A program made the position numbers and the translations under genes. From positions 153,953,868 through 154,017,867 of the forward strand of contig NC_135502.1 in the NCBI RefSeq assembly GCF_052857255.1: a DNA stretch of 64,000 nucleotides, given 5' to 3'. Every line of letters begins with the position of its first letter. Positions within the stretch are counted from its first letter, which is position 1. Below are positions 1-12,515 of the stretch, piece after piece. The stretch is from Amblyomma americanum (Eukaryota; Arthropoda; Arachnida; Ixodida; Ixodidae). The notes under the pieces were generated by a model that had not been told where the DNA came from, did no database searches, and saw only the letters and a list, made by a program, of their open reading frames with translations.

Positions 1-3000
1 CGGATTACACTGTTGACCAGAAGACAGCATGGATATTTTCTGGCGACCTGGCTCTTCTAGCGACACCACCTGGTAGTCGCTGTGTGAGGTCACCCAAGAA
101 CACCACTATAAACGAAGCACCTCACCGGTTCGTATTCTGTGGGCACGATGGACGCGGACTGGCAATGACGCCTACGAGGAGCTTGTTCTGCGTTCTGCAG
201 GGCAATTTCCTGATCGGCGCATCTGCACCAACGAGCGCCTACACTTGCGGGGTTAGAAGCGATATCGTCGGCGTAATCAACTTCGTCCGGATTACACTGT
301 TGACCAGAAGACAGCATGGATATTTTCTGGCGACCTGGCTCTTCTAGCGACACCACCTGGTAGTCGCGGTGTGACGTAACCCGAGAACACCACTATAAAA
401 GAAGCGCCTCATCGGTTCGTCTTCTGTGGACACGATTGACGCGGACTGCGAATGACGCTTACGGGGACCTTTTTCTGCGTTCTGCATGGGGATTTTCCTG
501 ATCGGCGCATCTACAGCAACGAGCGCCTACGCGTGCGGGGATAGAAGCGATATCGTCGGCGTTTATCAACTTCGTCCGGATTACACTGTTGACCAGATGA
601 CAGCATGGTTATTTTCTGGCGACCTGAATCTTCTAGCGACAATACCTGGAAGTCGCGGTGTGACGTCACCTGAGAGCACCACTATAAAAGAAGCACCTCA
701 CCGGTTCGTATTCTGTGGGCACGATGGACGCGGAGTGGCAATGACGTCTACGAGGACCTTGTTCTGCATTCTGCAGGGCAATTTCCTGATCGGCGCATCT
801 GCAGCAACGACCGCCTACACGTGCGGGGATAGAAGCGATATCGTCGGCGGTTATCAACTTCGTCCAGATTACGCTGTTGACCAGAAGACAACATTGTTAT
901 TTTCTTGGGACCTGGCCCTTCTACCGACACCACCTGGTAGTCGCGGTGTGACGTCACCTGAGACCACCAATATACAAGAAGTACGTCTCCGGTTCGTATT
1001 CTGTGGGCACGATGGACGCGGACTGGCAATGGCGATAACGAGGACCTTGTTCTGCCTTCTGCAGGGCATTTTCCTGATCGGCGCATCTACAGCAACGAGC
1101 GCCTACACGTGCGGGGATAAAAGCGATATCGTCGGCGTTTATCAACTTCGTCCGGATTACAGTTGACCAGGTGAGAGCATGGTTAGTTTCCGGCGACCTG
1201 GCTCTTCTAGCGACACCACCTGGTAGTCGCGGTGTGACGTCACCCAAGAACACCCCTATAAAAAAAATCACCTCACCGGTTTGTATTCTGTGGGCACGAT
1301 AGACGCGGACTGGCAATGACGCGAACGAGGACCTTGTTCTGTGTTCTGCAGGGCATTTTACAGGTCGGCGCATCGACAGCAACGAGCGCGTACACGTGCG
1401 GGGTTAGAAGCGATATCGTTGGCGTTTATCAACTTCGTCCGGATTACACGGTTGACCAGATGACAGCATGCTTATTTTCTGGCGACCTCGCTCTTCTAGC
1501 GACACCACCTGGTAGTCGCTGTGTGAGATAACCCGAGAACACCACTATAAAAGAAGCGCCTCATCGGTTCGTCTTTTGTGGACACGATTGACGCGGACTG
1601 GGTATGACGCTTACGGGGACCTTTTTCTGCGTTCTGCATGGAATATTCCTGATCGGCGCATCTACAGCAACGAGCGCATACACGTGCGGGGATAGAAGCG
1701 ATATTGTCGGAGTTTATACACTTCATCCGGATCACACTGTTGACCAGATGACAACATTGTTATTTTCTCGGGACCTCGCTCTTCTAGCGACACCACCTGG
1801 TAGTCGCGGTGTGACGTCATCTGAGACCACCTCATCGGTTCGTATTCTGTGGGTACGATGGACGCGGACTGGCAATGACGCTATCGAGGACCTTGTTCTG
1901 CGTTATGCAGGGCATTTTCCAGATCGGCGCATCTACAGCAACGAGCGGCTATACGTGCGGGGATAGAAGCGATATCGTCGGCGTTTACCAACTTCGTCCG
2001 GATCACACTGTTGACCAGATGACAACATTGTTATTTTCTCGGGGCCTCTCTCTTCTAGCGACAACACCTGGTAGTCGCGGTGTGACGTCACCTGAGACCA
2101 CCATTATATAAGAAGCACCTCATCGGTTCGTATTCTGTGGATACGATTGACGCGCACTGGCAATGACGCTAACGAGAACCTTGTTCTGCGTTATGCAGGG
2201 CAATTTCCTGATCGGCGCATCTGCACCAACGAGCGCCTACACTTGCGGGGATAGAAGCGATATCGTCGGCGTAATCAACTTCGTCCGGATTACACTGTTG
2301 ACCAGAAGACAGCATGGATATTTTCTGGCGACCTGGCTCTTCTAGCGACACCACCTGGTAGTCGCTGTGTGAGGTCACCCAAGAACACCACTATAAACGA
2401 AGCACCTCACCGGTTCGTATTCTGTGGGCACGATGGACGCGGACTGGCAATGACGCCTACGAGGAGCTTGTTCTGCGTTCTGCAGGGCAATTTCCTGATC
2501 GGCGCATCTGCACCAACGAGCGCCTACACTTGCGGGGATAGAAGCGATATCGTCGGCGTAATCAACTTCGTCCGGATTACACTGTTGACCAGAAGACAGC
2601 ATGGATATTTTCTGGCGACCTGGCTCTTCTAGCGACACCACCTGGTAGTCGCGGTGTGACGTAACCCGAGAACACCACTATAAAAGAAGCGCCTCATCGG
2701 TTCGTCTTCTGTGGACACGATTGACGCGGACTGCGAATGACGCTTACGGGGACCTTTTTCTGCGTTCTGCATGGGGATTTTCCTGATCGGCGCATCTACA
2801 GCAACGAGCGCCTACGCGTGCGGGGATAGAAGCGATATCGTCGGCGTTTATCAACTTCGTCCGGATTACACTGTTGACCAGATGACAGCATGGTTATTTT
2901 CTTGCGACCTGAATCTTCTAGCGACAATACCTGGAAGTCGCGGTGTGACGTCACCTGAGAGCACCACTATAAAAGAAGCACCTCACCGGTTCGTATTCTG

Positions 3001-3965
3001 TGGGCACGATGGACGCGGAGTGGCAATGACGTCTAGGAGGACCTTGTTCTGCATTCTGCAGGGCAATTTCCTGATCGGCGCATCTGCAGCAACGAGCGCC
3101 TACACGTGCGGGGATAGAAGCGATATCGTCGGCGGTTATCAACTTCGTCCAGATTACGCTGTTGACAAGATGACAACATTGTTATTTTCTTGGGACCTGG
3201 CCCTTCTACCGACACCACCTGGTAGTCGCGGTGTGACGTCACCTGAGACCACCAATATACAAGAAGCACGTCTCCGGTTCGTATTCTGTGGGCACGATGG
3301 ACGCGGACTGGCAATGGCGATAACGAGGACCTTGTTCTGCCTTCTGCAGGGCATTTTCCTGATCGGCGCATCTACAGCAACGAGCGCCTACCCGTGCGGG
3401 GATAAAAGCGATATCGTCGGCGTTTATCAACTTCGTCCGGATTACAGTTGACCAGGTGACAGCATGGTTAGTTTCCGGCGACCTGGCTCTTCTAGCGACA
3501 CCACCTGGTAGTCGCGGTGTGACGTCACACAAGAACACCCCTATAAAAAAAATCACCTCACCGGTTTGTATTCTGTGGGCACGATAGACGCGGACTGGCA
3601 ATGACGCGAACGAGGACCTTGTTCTGTGTTCTGCAGGGCATTTTACAGGTCGGCGCATCGACAGCAACGAGCGCGTACACGTGCGGGGTTAGAAGCGATA
3701 TCGTCGGCGTTTATCAACTTCGTCCGGATTACACGGTTGACCAGATGACAGCATGCTTATTTTCTGGCGACCTCGCTCTTCTAGCGACACCACCTGGTAG
3801 TCGCTGTGTGAGATAACCCAAGAACACCACTATAAAAGAAGCGCCTCATCGGTTCGTCTTTTGTGGACACGATTGACGTGGACTGGGTATGACGCTTACG
3901 GGGACCTTTTTCTGCGTTCTGCATGGAATATTCCTGATCGGCGCATCTACAGCAACGAGCGCCTA
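1..3965 (+). repeat. 8-monomer higher-order duplication (offset 2285 bp)
   Basis: The sequence from 1 to about 1680 reappears almost unchanged at 2286 to about 3965. The two copies diverge beyond that point (ATACACTTCATCC against ATACACTCCGTCC, then AGATGACAAC against AGGTGACAGACAAC). The offset contains eight monomers. It is shorter than eight full units partly because of a 17-bp deletion near 1830. The first copy is cut by the window edge, so the true unit may begin further left. Confidence 0.9.
1802..1860 (+). repeat. Satellite monomer with the TATA region deleted
   Basis: Compared with the sister monomer at 6111-6180, this copy lacks 17 bp between GAGACCACC and TCATCGG, removing the AATATATAAGAAG segment and hence the TATA-like box. 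The deletion ends share a CACC, consistent with a microhomology deletion. The CRE-like site is also altered here (TGACGTCATC). Confidence 0.85.
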
Positions 3966-5880
3966 CACGTGCGGGGATAGAAGCGATATCGTCGGAGTTT
4001 ATACACTCCGTCCGGATCACACTGTTGACCAGGTGACAGACAACATTGGTATTTTCTCGGGACCTGGCTCTTCTAGCGACCCCTCCTGGTAGTCGCGGCG
4101 AGACGTTATCCTGAGACCACCAAAATATAAGAAGCACTTCATCGGTTCGTATTCTGTGGGCACGATGGACGCGGACTGGCAATGACGCTAACGAGGACCT
4201 TGTTCTCCGTTATGCAGGGCATTTTCCAGATCGGCGCATCTACAGCAACGAGCGCCTACACGTGCGTGGATAGAAACGTTATCGTCGGCGCCAATCAACT
4301 TCGTCCGGATTACAGTTGACCAGATGACAGCATGGTTATTTTCTGGCGACCTGGCTCTTCTAGCGACACCACCTGGTAGTCGTGGTGTGACGTCACCCAA
4401 GAACACCACTATAAAAGAAGCACCTCACCGGTTCGTCTTCTGTGGACACGATGGACGCGGACTGGCAATGACGCCTACGAGGACCTTGTTCTGCGTTCTG
4501 AAGGGCAATTTTCTGATCGGCGCATCTACAGCAACGAGCGCCTACACGTGCCGGGATAGAAGCGATATCGTCGGCGTTTATCAACTTTGTCCGGATTACA
4601 CTGTTGTCCAGATGACAGCATTGTTATTTCCTTGGGACCTGGCCCTTCTAGCGACATCACCTGCTAGTCGTGGTGTGACGTCACCCAAGAACACCACTAT
4701 AAAAGAAGCACCTCACCGGTTCGTCTTCTGTGGACACGATGGACGCGGACTGGCAATGACGCCTACGAGGACCTTGTTCTGCGTTATGCAGGGCATTTTC
4801 CAGATCGGCGCATCTACAGCAACGAGCGGCTACACGTGCGAGGATAGAAGCAATATCGTCGGCGTTATCAAATTCGTCCGGATTACACTGTTTACCAGAT
4901 GTCAGCATGGTTATTTTCAGGCGACCTGGCTCTTCTATCGACACCACCTGGTAGTCGCGATTTGACGTCACTTGAGACCACCAATATACAAGAAGCACCT
5001 CACCGGTTCGTCTTGTGTGGACACGATAAAGGCGGACTGGCAATGACGCCTACGAGGACCTTGTTCTGCGTTCTGCAGGGCATTTTCCTGATCAGCGCAT
5101 CTGCAACAACGAGCGCCTACACGTGCGGGGATAGAAGCGATATCGTCGGCGTTATCAACATCGTCCGGATTACCCTGTTGACCAGATGACAGCATGGTTA
5201 TTTTCTGGCGACCTGGCTCTTCTAGCGACACCAGCTGGTAGTCGCGGTGTGACGTAACCCAATGACACCACTATAAAAGAAGCGCCTCATCGGTTCGTCT
5301 TCTGTGGACACGATGGACGCGGACTGGAAATGACGCTTACGAGGACCTTTTTCTGCGTTCTGCAGGACATTTTCCAGATGCGCGCATCTACAGCAACGAG
5401 CGTGTACACGTGCGGGGATAGAAGCGATATCGTCGGCGTTTATCAACTTCGTCCGGATTACACTGTTGACCAGATGACAGCATTGTTATATTCTCGGGAC
5501 CTCGCTCTTCTAGCGACACTACCTGGTAGTCGCGGTGTGACGTCACCTGAGACCACCAAAATACAAGAAGCACCTCACCGGTTCGTATTCTGTGGGCACG
5601 AGGGACGCGGAGTGGCAATGACGCCTACGAAGACCTTGTTCTGCGTTCTGCAGGGTACTTTTCAGATCGGCGTATCTACAGCAACGAGCGCCTACATTTG
5701 CGGGGATAGAAGCGATATCGTCGGCGTTTATCAACTTCGTCCGGATTACACTGTTGACCAAATGACAGCATGGTTATTTTCTGGCGACCTGGCTCTTCTA
5801 GAGACACCACCTGGTAGTCGCTATGTGATGTCACCCAAGAAGACCACTATAAAAGAATCACCTCACCGGTTTGTATTCTG
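3601..5880 (+). repeat. Satellite block duplicated at 10509-12520
   Basis: This multi-monomer block recurs at 10509-12520. The offset is 6908 bp for the first part and 6622 bp from about 4430 onward, so the second copy lacks one monomer (286 bp). Correspondence is close: 4968-5231 and 11590-11853 translate identically, and 4681-5043 and 11303-11665 differ at only a few sites. The second copy ends at or just before the retrotransposon insertion. Confidence 0.85.
4388..4471 (+). promoter_or_regulatory. Promoter-like module of a monomer (CRE, TATA, ATG)
   Basis: Representative copy. TGACGTCA lies at 4388-4395, TATAAAA at 4410-4416 (14-bp gap), and an ATG at 4451 has A at -3 and G at +4. That ATG opens a six-codon frame (MDADWQ) whose TGA at 4469-4471 overlaps a second ATG at 4468. 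CRE (CREB/ATF) sites and TATA boxes are established promoter elements. Their function in this satellite is inferred from motif and spacing only. Confidence 0.4.
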
Positions 5881-5884
5881 TAGG

Positions 5885-7055
5885 CACGATGGACCCGGAG
5901 TGGCAATGACGCTTACGAGGACCTTTTTCTGCGCTCTGCAGGGCATTTTCCTGATCGGCGCATCTACAGCAACGAGCGCATACACGTGCGGGGATAGAAG
6001 CAATATTGTCGGAGTTTATACATTCATCCGGATCACACTGTTGACCAGATGACAACATTGTTATTTTCTCGGGACCTCGCTCTTCTAGCGACACCACCTG
6101 GTAGTCGCGGTGTGACGTCATCTGAGACCACCAATATATAAGAAGCACCTCATCGGTTCGTATTCTGTGGGTACGATGGACGCGGACTGGCAATGACGCT
6201 ATCGAGGACCTTGTTCTTCGTTATGCAGGGCATTTTCCAGATCGGCGCATCTACAGCAACGAGCGGCTATACGTGCGGGGATAGAAGCGATATCGTCGGC
6301 GTTTACCAACTTCGTCCGGATCACACTGTTGACCAGATGACAACATTGTTATTTTCTCGGGACCTCTCTCTTCTAGCGACAACACCTGGTAGTCGCGGTG
6401 TGACGTCTCCTGAGACCACCATTATATAAGAAGCACCTCATCGGTTCGTATTCTGTGGGTACGATTGACGCGCACTGGCAATGACGCTAACGAGGACCTT
6501 GTTCTGCGTTATGCAGGGCATTTTCCAGATCGGCGCATCTACAGCAACAAGCGCCTACACGTGCGGGGTTAGAAGCGATATCGTCGGCGTTTATCAACTT
6601 CGTCCGGATTACACGGTTGACCAGATGACAGCATGGTTATTTTCTGGCGACCTGGCTCTTCTAGCGACACCACCTGGTAGTCGCTGTGTGAGGTCACCCA
6701 AGAACACCACTATAAACGAAGCACCTCACCGGTTCGTATTCTGTGGGCACGATGGACGCGGACTGGCAATGACGCCTACGAGGAGCTTGTTCTGCGTTCT
6801 GCAGGGCAATTTCCTGATCGGCGCATCTGCACCAACGAGCGCCTACACTTGCGGGGATAGAAGCGATATCGTCGGCGTTATCAACTACGTCCGGATTACA
6901 CTGTTGACCAGAAGACAGCATGGTTATTTTCTGGCGACCTGGCTCTTCTAGCGACACCACCTGGTAGTCGCGGTGTGACGTAACCCGAGAACACCACTAT
7001 AAAAGAAGCGCCTCATCGGTTCGTCTTCTGTGGACACGATTGACGCGGACTGCGA
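5885..7055 (+). repeat. Satellite block duplicated at 9050-10220
   Basis: About four monomers recur at an offset of 3165 bp (11 monomers), for example 6193-6429 with 9358-9594 and 6694-6960 with 9859-10125. Copies part company where 7057 continues GACGCTTACGGGG but 10222 continues GGCGATAACGAGG. A third, older relative of the same variant begins near 1875. Confidence 0.85.
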
Positions 7056-8989
7056 ATGACGCTTACGGGGACCTTTTTCTGCGTTCTGCATGGGGATTTT
7101 CCTGATCGGCGCATCTACAGCAACGAGCGCCTACGCGTGCGGGGATAGAAGCGATATCGTCGGCGTTTATCAACTTCGTCCGGATTACACTGTTGACCTG
7201 ATGACGGCATTGTTATTTTTTCGTGACCGGGCTCTTCTAGCGACAAGACCTGGTTCTCGCGGTCTGACGTCACCTGAAACCACCAATATACAAGAAGCAC
7301 CTCACCGGTTCGTGTTCTGTGGGCACGATGGACGCGGACTGACAATGACGCTAAAGAGGACGTTGATCTGTGTTCTGCAGGGCATCTTCCAGATCGGCGC
7401 ATCTACAGCAACGAGCGCCTACATATGTGGGGATAGAAGCGATATCGTCGGCGTTTATAAACTTCGTCCGGATTACACTGTTGACCAGATGACAGCATGG
7501 TTATTTTCTGGCGACCTGGACCTTCTAGCGACACCACCTGGTAGTCGTGGTGTGACGCCACCCAAGAACACCACTATAAAAGATGCACCTCACCGGTTCG
7601 TCTTCTGTGGACACGATGGACGCGGACTGGCAATGACGCCTACGCGGACCTTGTTCTGCGTTCTGCAGGGCATTTTCCAGATCGGCGCATCTAGAGCAAC
7701 GAGCGGCTACACGTGCGGAGATAGAAGCGATATCGTCGGCGTTTACCAACTTCGTCCGGATCACACTGTTGACCAGATGACAACATTGTTATTTTCTCGA
7801 GACCTCGCTCTTCTAGCGACACCACCTGGTAGTCGCGGTGTGACGTCACCTGAGGCCACCAATATATAAGAAGCACCTCATCGGTTCGTATTCTGTGGGT
7901 ACGATTGACGCGGACTGGCAATGACGCTAACGATGACCTTGTTCTGCGTTATGCAGGGCATTTTCCAGATCGGCGCATCTACAGCAACGAGCGCCTACAC
8001 GTGCGGGGATAGATGCGATATCGTCGGCGTTTATCAACATCGTCCGGATTACACTGTTGACCAGATGACAGCATTGTTATTTTCTTGGGGTCTGGCCCTT
8101 CTAGCGACACCACCTGGTAGTCGCGGTGTGACGTCACCTGAGACCACCAATATACAAGAAGCACGTCAGCGGTTCGTATTCTGTAAGTACGATGGACGCG
8201 GACTGGCAATGACGCTAACGAGGACCTTGTTCTGCGTTCTGCAGGGCATTTTCCTGACCGGCGCATCTACAGCAACGAGCGCCTACACATGCTTAGATAG
8301 AAGCGATATCGTCGGCGTTTATCAACTTCGTCCGGATTAAATTTGACCAGATGACAGCATGGTCATTTTCTGGCGACCTGGTTCTTCTAGCGACACCACC
8401 TAGTAGTTGCGGTGGGACGTCACCCAAGAACACCACTATAAAACAATCACCTCACCGGTTCGTCTTCTGCGGACACGATGGACGCGGACTGGCAATGACG
8501 CCTACGAGGACCTTGTTCTGCGTTCTGCAGGACATTTTTCAGATCGACGCATCTACAGCAACGAGCGTCTACACGTGCGGGTATAGAAGCGATATCGTCG
8601 TCGTTTATCAACTTCGTCCGGATTAGTCTGTGGACCAGATGACAGCATTGTTATATTCTCGGGACCTGGCTCTTCTAACGACACTACCTGGTAGTCATGG
8701 TGTGACGTCACCTGAGACCGCCAATATACAAGAAGCACCTCACGGGTTCGTATTCTGTATGCACGATGGACGCGGACTGGCAATTACGCTAACGAGGACC
8801 TTGTTCTGGGTTCTGCAGGGCATTTTCCAGATCGGTGTATCTGCAGCAACGAGCGCCTACACGTGCGGGGATAGAAGCGATATCGTCAGTGTTATCAACT
8901 TCGTCCGGATTACACAGTTGACCAGATGACAGCATGATTATTTTCTGGCGACCTGGCTCTTCTAGCGACACCACCTGGTAGTCGCGGTG

Positions 8990-9073
8990 TGACGTCACCC
9001 AAGAACACCACTATAAAAGAAGCACCTCACCGGTTCGTCTTCTGTGGACACGATGGACCCGGACTGGCAATGA
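8990..9073 (+). promoter_or_regulatory. Promoter-like module of a monomer (CRE, TATA, ATG)
   Basis: Second representative: TGACGTCA at 8990-8997, TATAAAA at 9012-9018 with the same 14-bp gap, ATG at 9053, and TGA 9071-9073 overlapping the next ATG at 9070. Just upstream, 8965-8985 can form a hairpin (GCGAC with GTCGC at its base and ACC with GGT above a bulged A). The arrangement recurs in a large fraction of units; I list two further examples rather than all of them. Confidence 0.4.
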
Positions 9074-12000
9074 CGCTTACGAGGACCTTTTTCTGCGCTC
9101 TGCAGGGCATTTTCCTGATCGGCGCATCTACAGCAACGAGCGCATACACGTGCGGGGATAGAAGCGATATTGTCGGAGTTTATACACTTCATCCGGATCA
9201 CACTGTTGACCAGTAGACAACATTGTTATTTTCTCGGGACCTCGCTCTTCTAGCGACACCACCTGGTAGTCGCGGTGTGACGTCATCTGAGACCACCAAT
9301 ATATAAGAAGCACCTCATCGGTTCGTATTCTGTGGGTACGATGGACGCGGACTGGCAATGACGCTATCGAGGACCTTGTTCTGCGTTATGCAGGGCATTT
9401 TCCAGATCGGCGCATCTACAGCAACAAGCGGCTATACGTGCGGGGATAGAAGCGATATCGTCGGCGTTTACCAACTTCGTCCGGATCACACTGTTGACCA
9501 GATGACAACATTGATATTTTCTCGGGACCTCTCTCTTCTAGCGACAACACCTGGTAGTCGCGGTGTGACGTCACCTGAGACCACCATTATATAAGAAGCA
9601 CCTCATCGGTTCGTATTCTGTGGGTACGATTGACGCGCACTGGCAATGACGCTAACGAGGACCTTGTTCTGCGTTATGCAGGGTATTTTCCAGATCGGCG
9701 CATCAACAGCAACAAGCGCCTACACGTGCGGGGTTAGAAGCGATATCGTCGGCGTTTATCAACTTCGTCCGGATTACACGGTTGACCAGATGACAGCATG
9801 GTTATTTTCTGGCGACCTGGCACTTCTAGCGACACCACCTGGTAGTCGCTGTGTGAGGTCACCCAAGAACACCACTATAAACGAAGCACCTCACCGGTTC
9901 GTATTCTGTGGGCACGATGGACGCGGACTGGCAATGACGCCTACGAGGAGCTTGTTCTGCGTTCTGCAGGGCAATTTCCTGATCGGCGCATCTGCACCAA
10001 CGAGCGCCTACACTTGCGGGGATAGAAGCGATATCGTCGGCGTTATCAACTTCGTCCGGATTACATTCTTGAACAGATGACAGCATGGTTATTTTCTGGC
10101 GACCTGGCTCTTCTAGCGACACCACCTGGTAGTCGCGGTGTGACGTAACCCAAGAACACCACTATAAAAGAAGCGCCTCATCGGTCCGTCTTCTGTGGAC
10201 ACGATTGACGCGGACTGCGAATGGCGATAACGAGGACCTTGTTCTGCGTTCTGCAGGGCATTTTTCTGATCGGCGCATCTTCAGCAATGTGCGCATACAC
10301 GTGCGGGGATAAAAGCGATATCGTCGGCGTTTATCAACTTCATCCGGATTACAGTTGAGCAGGTGACAGCATGGTTAGTTTCCGGCGACCTGGCTCTTCT
10401 AGCGACACCACCTGGTAGTCGCGGTGTGACGTCACCCAAGAACACCACTATAAAAAAAAATCACCTCACCGGTTTGTATTCTGTGGGCACGATAGACGCG
10501 GACTGGCAATGACGCGAACGAGGACCTTGTTCTGCGTTCTGCAGGGCATTTTACAGGTCGGCGCATCGACAGCAACGAGCGCGTACACGTGCGGGGTTAG
10601 AAGCGATATCGTCGGCGTTTATCAACTTCGTCCGGATTACACGGTTGACCAGATGACAGCATGGTTATTTTCTGGCGACCTGGCTCTTCTAGCGACACCA
10701 CCTGGTAGTCGCTGTGTGAGGTAACCCAAGAACACCACTATAAAAGAAGCGCCTCATCGGTTCGTCTTTTGTGGACACGATTGACGCGGACTGGGTATGA
10801 CGCTTACGGGGACCTTTTTCTGCGTTCTGCATGGAATATTCCTGGTCGGCGCATCTACAGCAACGAGCGCCTACACGTGCGGGGATAGAAGCGATATCGT
10901 CGGAGTTTATACACTCCGTCCGGATCACACTGTTGACCAGGTGACAGACAACATTGTTATTTTCTCGGGACCTGGCTCTTCTAGCGACCCCTCCTGGTAG
11001 TCGCGGCGAGACGTTATCCTGAGACCACCAAAATATAAGAAGCACTTCATCGGTTCGTATTCTGTGGGCACGATGGACGCGGACTGGCAATGACGCCTAC
11101 GAGGACCTTGTTCTGCGTTCTGAAGGGCAATTTTCTGATCGGCGCATCTACAGCAACGAGCGCCTACACGTGCCGGGATAGAAGCGATATCGTCGGCGTT
11201 TATCAACTTTGTCCGGATTACACTGTTGTCCAGATGACAGCATTGTTATTTCCTTGGGACCTGGCCCTTCTAGCGACATCACCTGCTAGTCGTGGTGTGA
11301 CGTCACCCAAGAACACCACTATAAAAGAAGCACCTCACCGGTTCGTCTTCTGTGGACACGATGGACGCGGACTGGCAATGACGCCTACGAGGACCTTGTT
11401 CTGCGTTATGCAGGGCATTTTCCTGATCGGCGCATCTACAGCAACGAGAGGCTACACGTGCGAGGATAGAAGCAATATCGTCGGCGTTATCAAATTCGTC
11501 CGGATTACACTGTTTACCAGATGTCAGCATGGTTATTTTCAGGCGACCTGGCTCTTCTATCGACACCACCTGGTAGTCGCGATTTGACGTCACTTGAGAC
11601 CACCAATATACAAGAAGCACCTCACCGGTTCGTCTTGTGTGGACACGATAAAGGCGGACTGGCAATGACGCCTACGAGGACCTTGTTCTGCGTTCTGCAG
11701 GGCATTTTCCTGATCAGCGCATCTGCAACAACGAGCGCCTACACGTGCGGGGATAGAAGCGATATCGTCGGCGTTATCAACATCGTCCGGATTACCCTGT
11801 TGACCAGATGACAGCATGGTTATTTTCTGGCGACCTGGCTCTTCTAGCGACACCAGCTGGTAGTCGCGGTGTGACGTAACCCAAGAACACCACTATAAAA
11901 GAAGCGCCTCATCGTTTCGTCTTCTGTGGACACGATGGACGCGGACTGGAAATTACGCTTACGAGGACCTTTTTCTGCGTTCTGCAGGACATTTTCCAGA

Positions 12001-12515
12001 TGCGCGCATCTACAGCAACGAGCGTGTACACGTGCGGGGATAGAAGCGATATCGTCGGCGTTTATCAACTTCGTCCGGATTACACTGTTGACCAGATGAC
12101 AGCATTGTTATATTCTCGGGACCTCGCTCTTCTAGCGACACTACCTGGTAGTCGCGGTGTGACGTCACCTGAGACCACCAAAATACAAGAAGCACCTCAC
12201 CGGTTCGTATTCTGTGGGCACGAGGGACGCGGAGTGGCAATGACGCCTACGAAGACCTTGTTCTGCGTTCTGCAGGGTACTTTTCAGATCGGCGTATCTA
12301 CAGCAACGAGCGCCTACATTTGCGGGGATAGAAGCGATATCGTCGGCGTTTATCAACTTCGTCCGGATTACACTGTTGACCAAATGACAGCATGGTTATT
12401 TTCTGGCGACCTGGCTCTTCTAGAGACACCACCTGGTAGTCGCTATGTGACGTCACCCAAGAAGACCACTATAAAAGAAGCACCTCACCGGTTTGTATTC
12501 TGTAGGCACGATGGA

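Noticed and set aside
9031..9041. RNA polymerase III B-box-like GGTTCGTMTTC with a weak A-box-like TGGTAGTCGCGG 44 bp upstream
   Set aside because: The B-box has two mismatches, including an important A, and the A-box lacks the central AR. No tRNA-like fold or terminator follows, so a tRNA-derived SINE origin is not supported.
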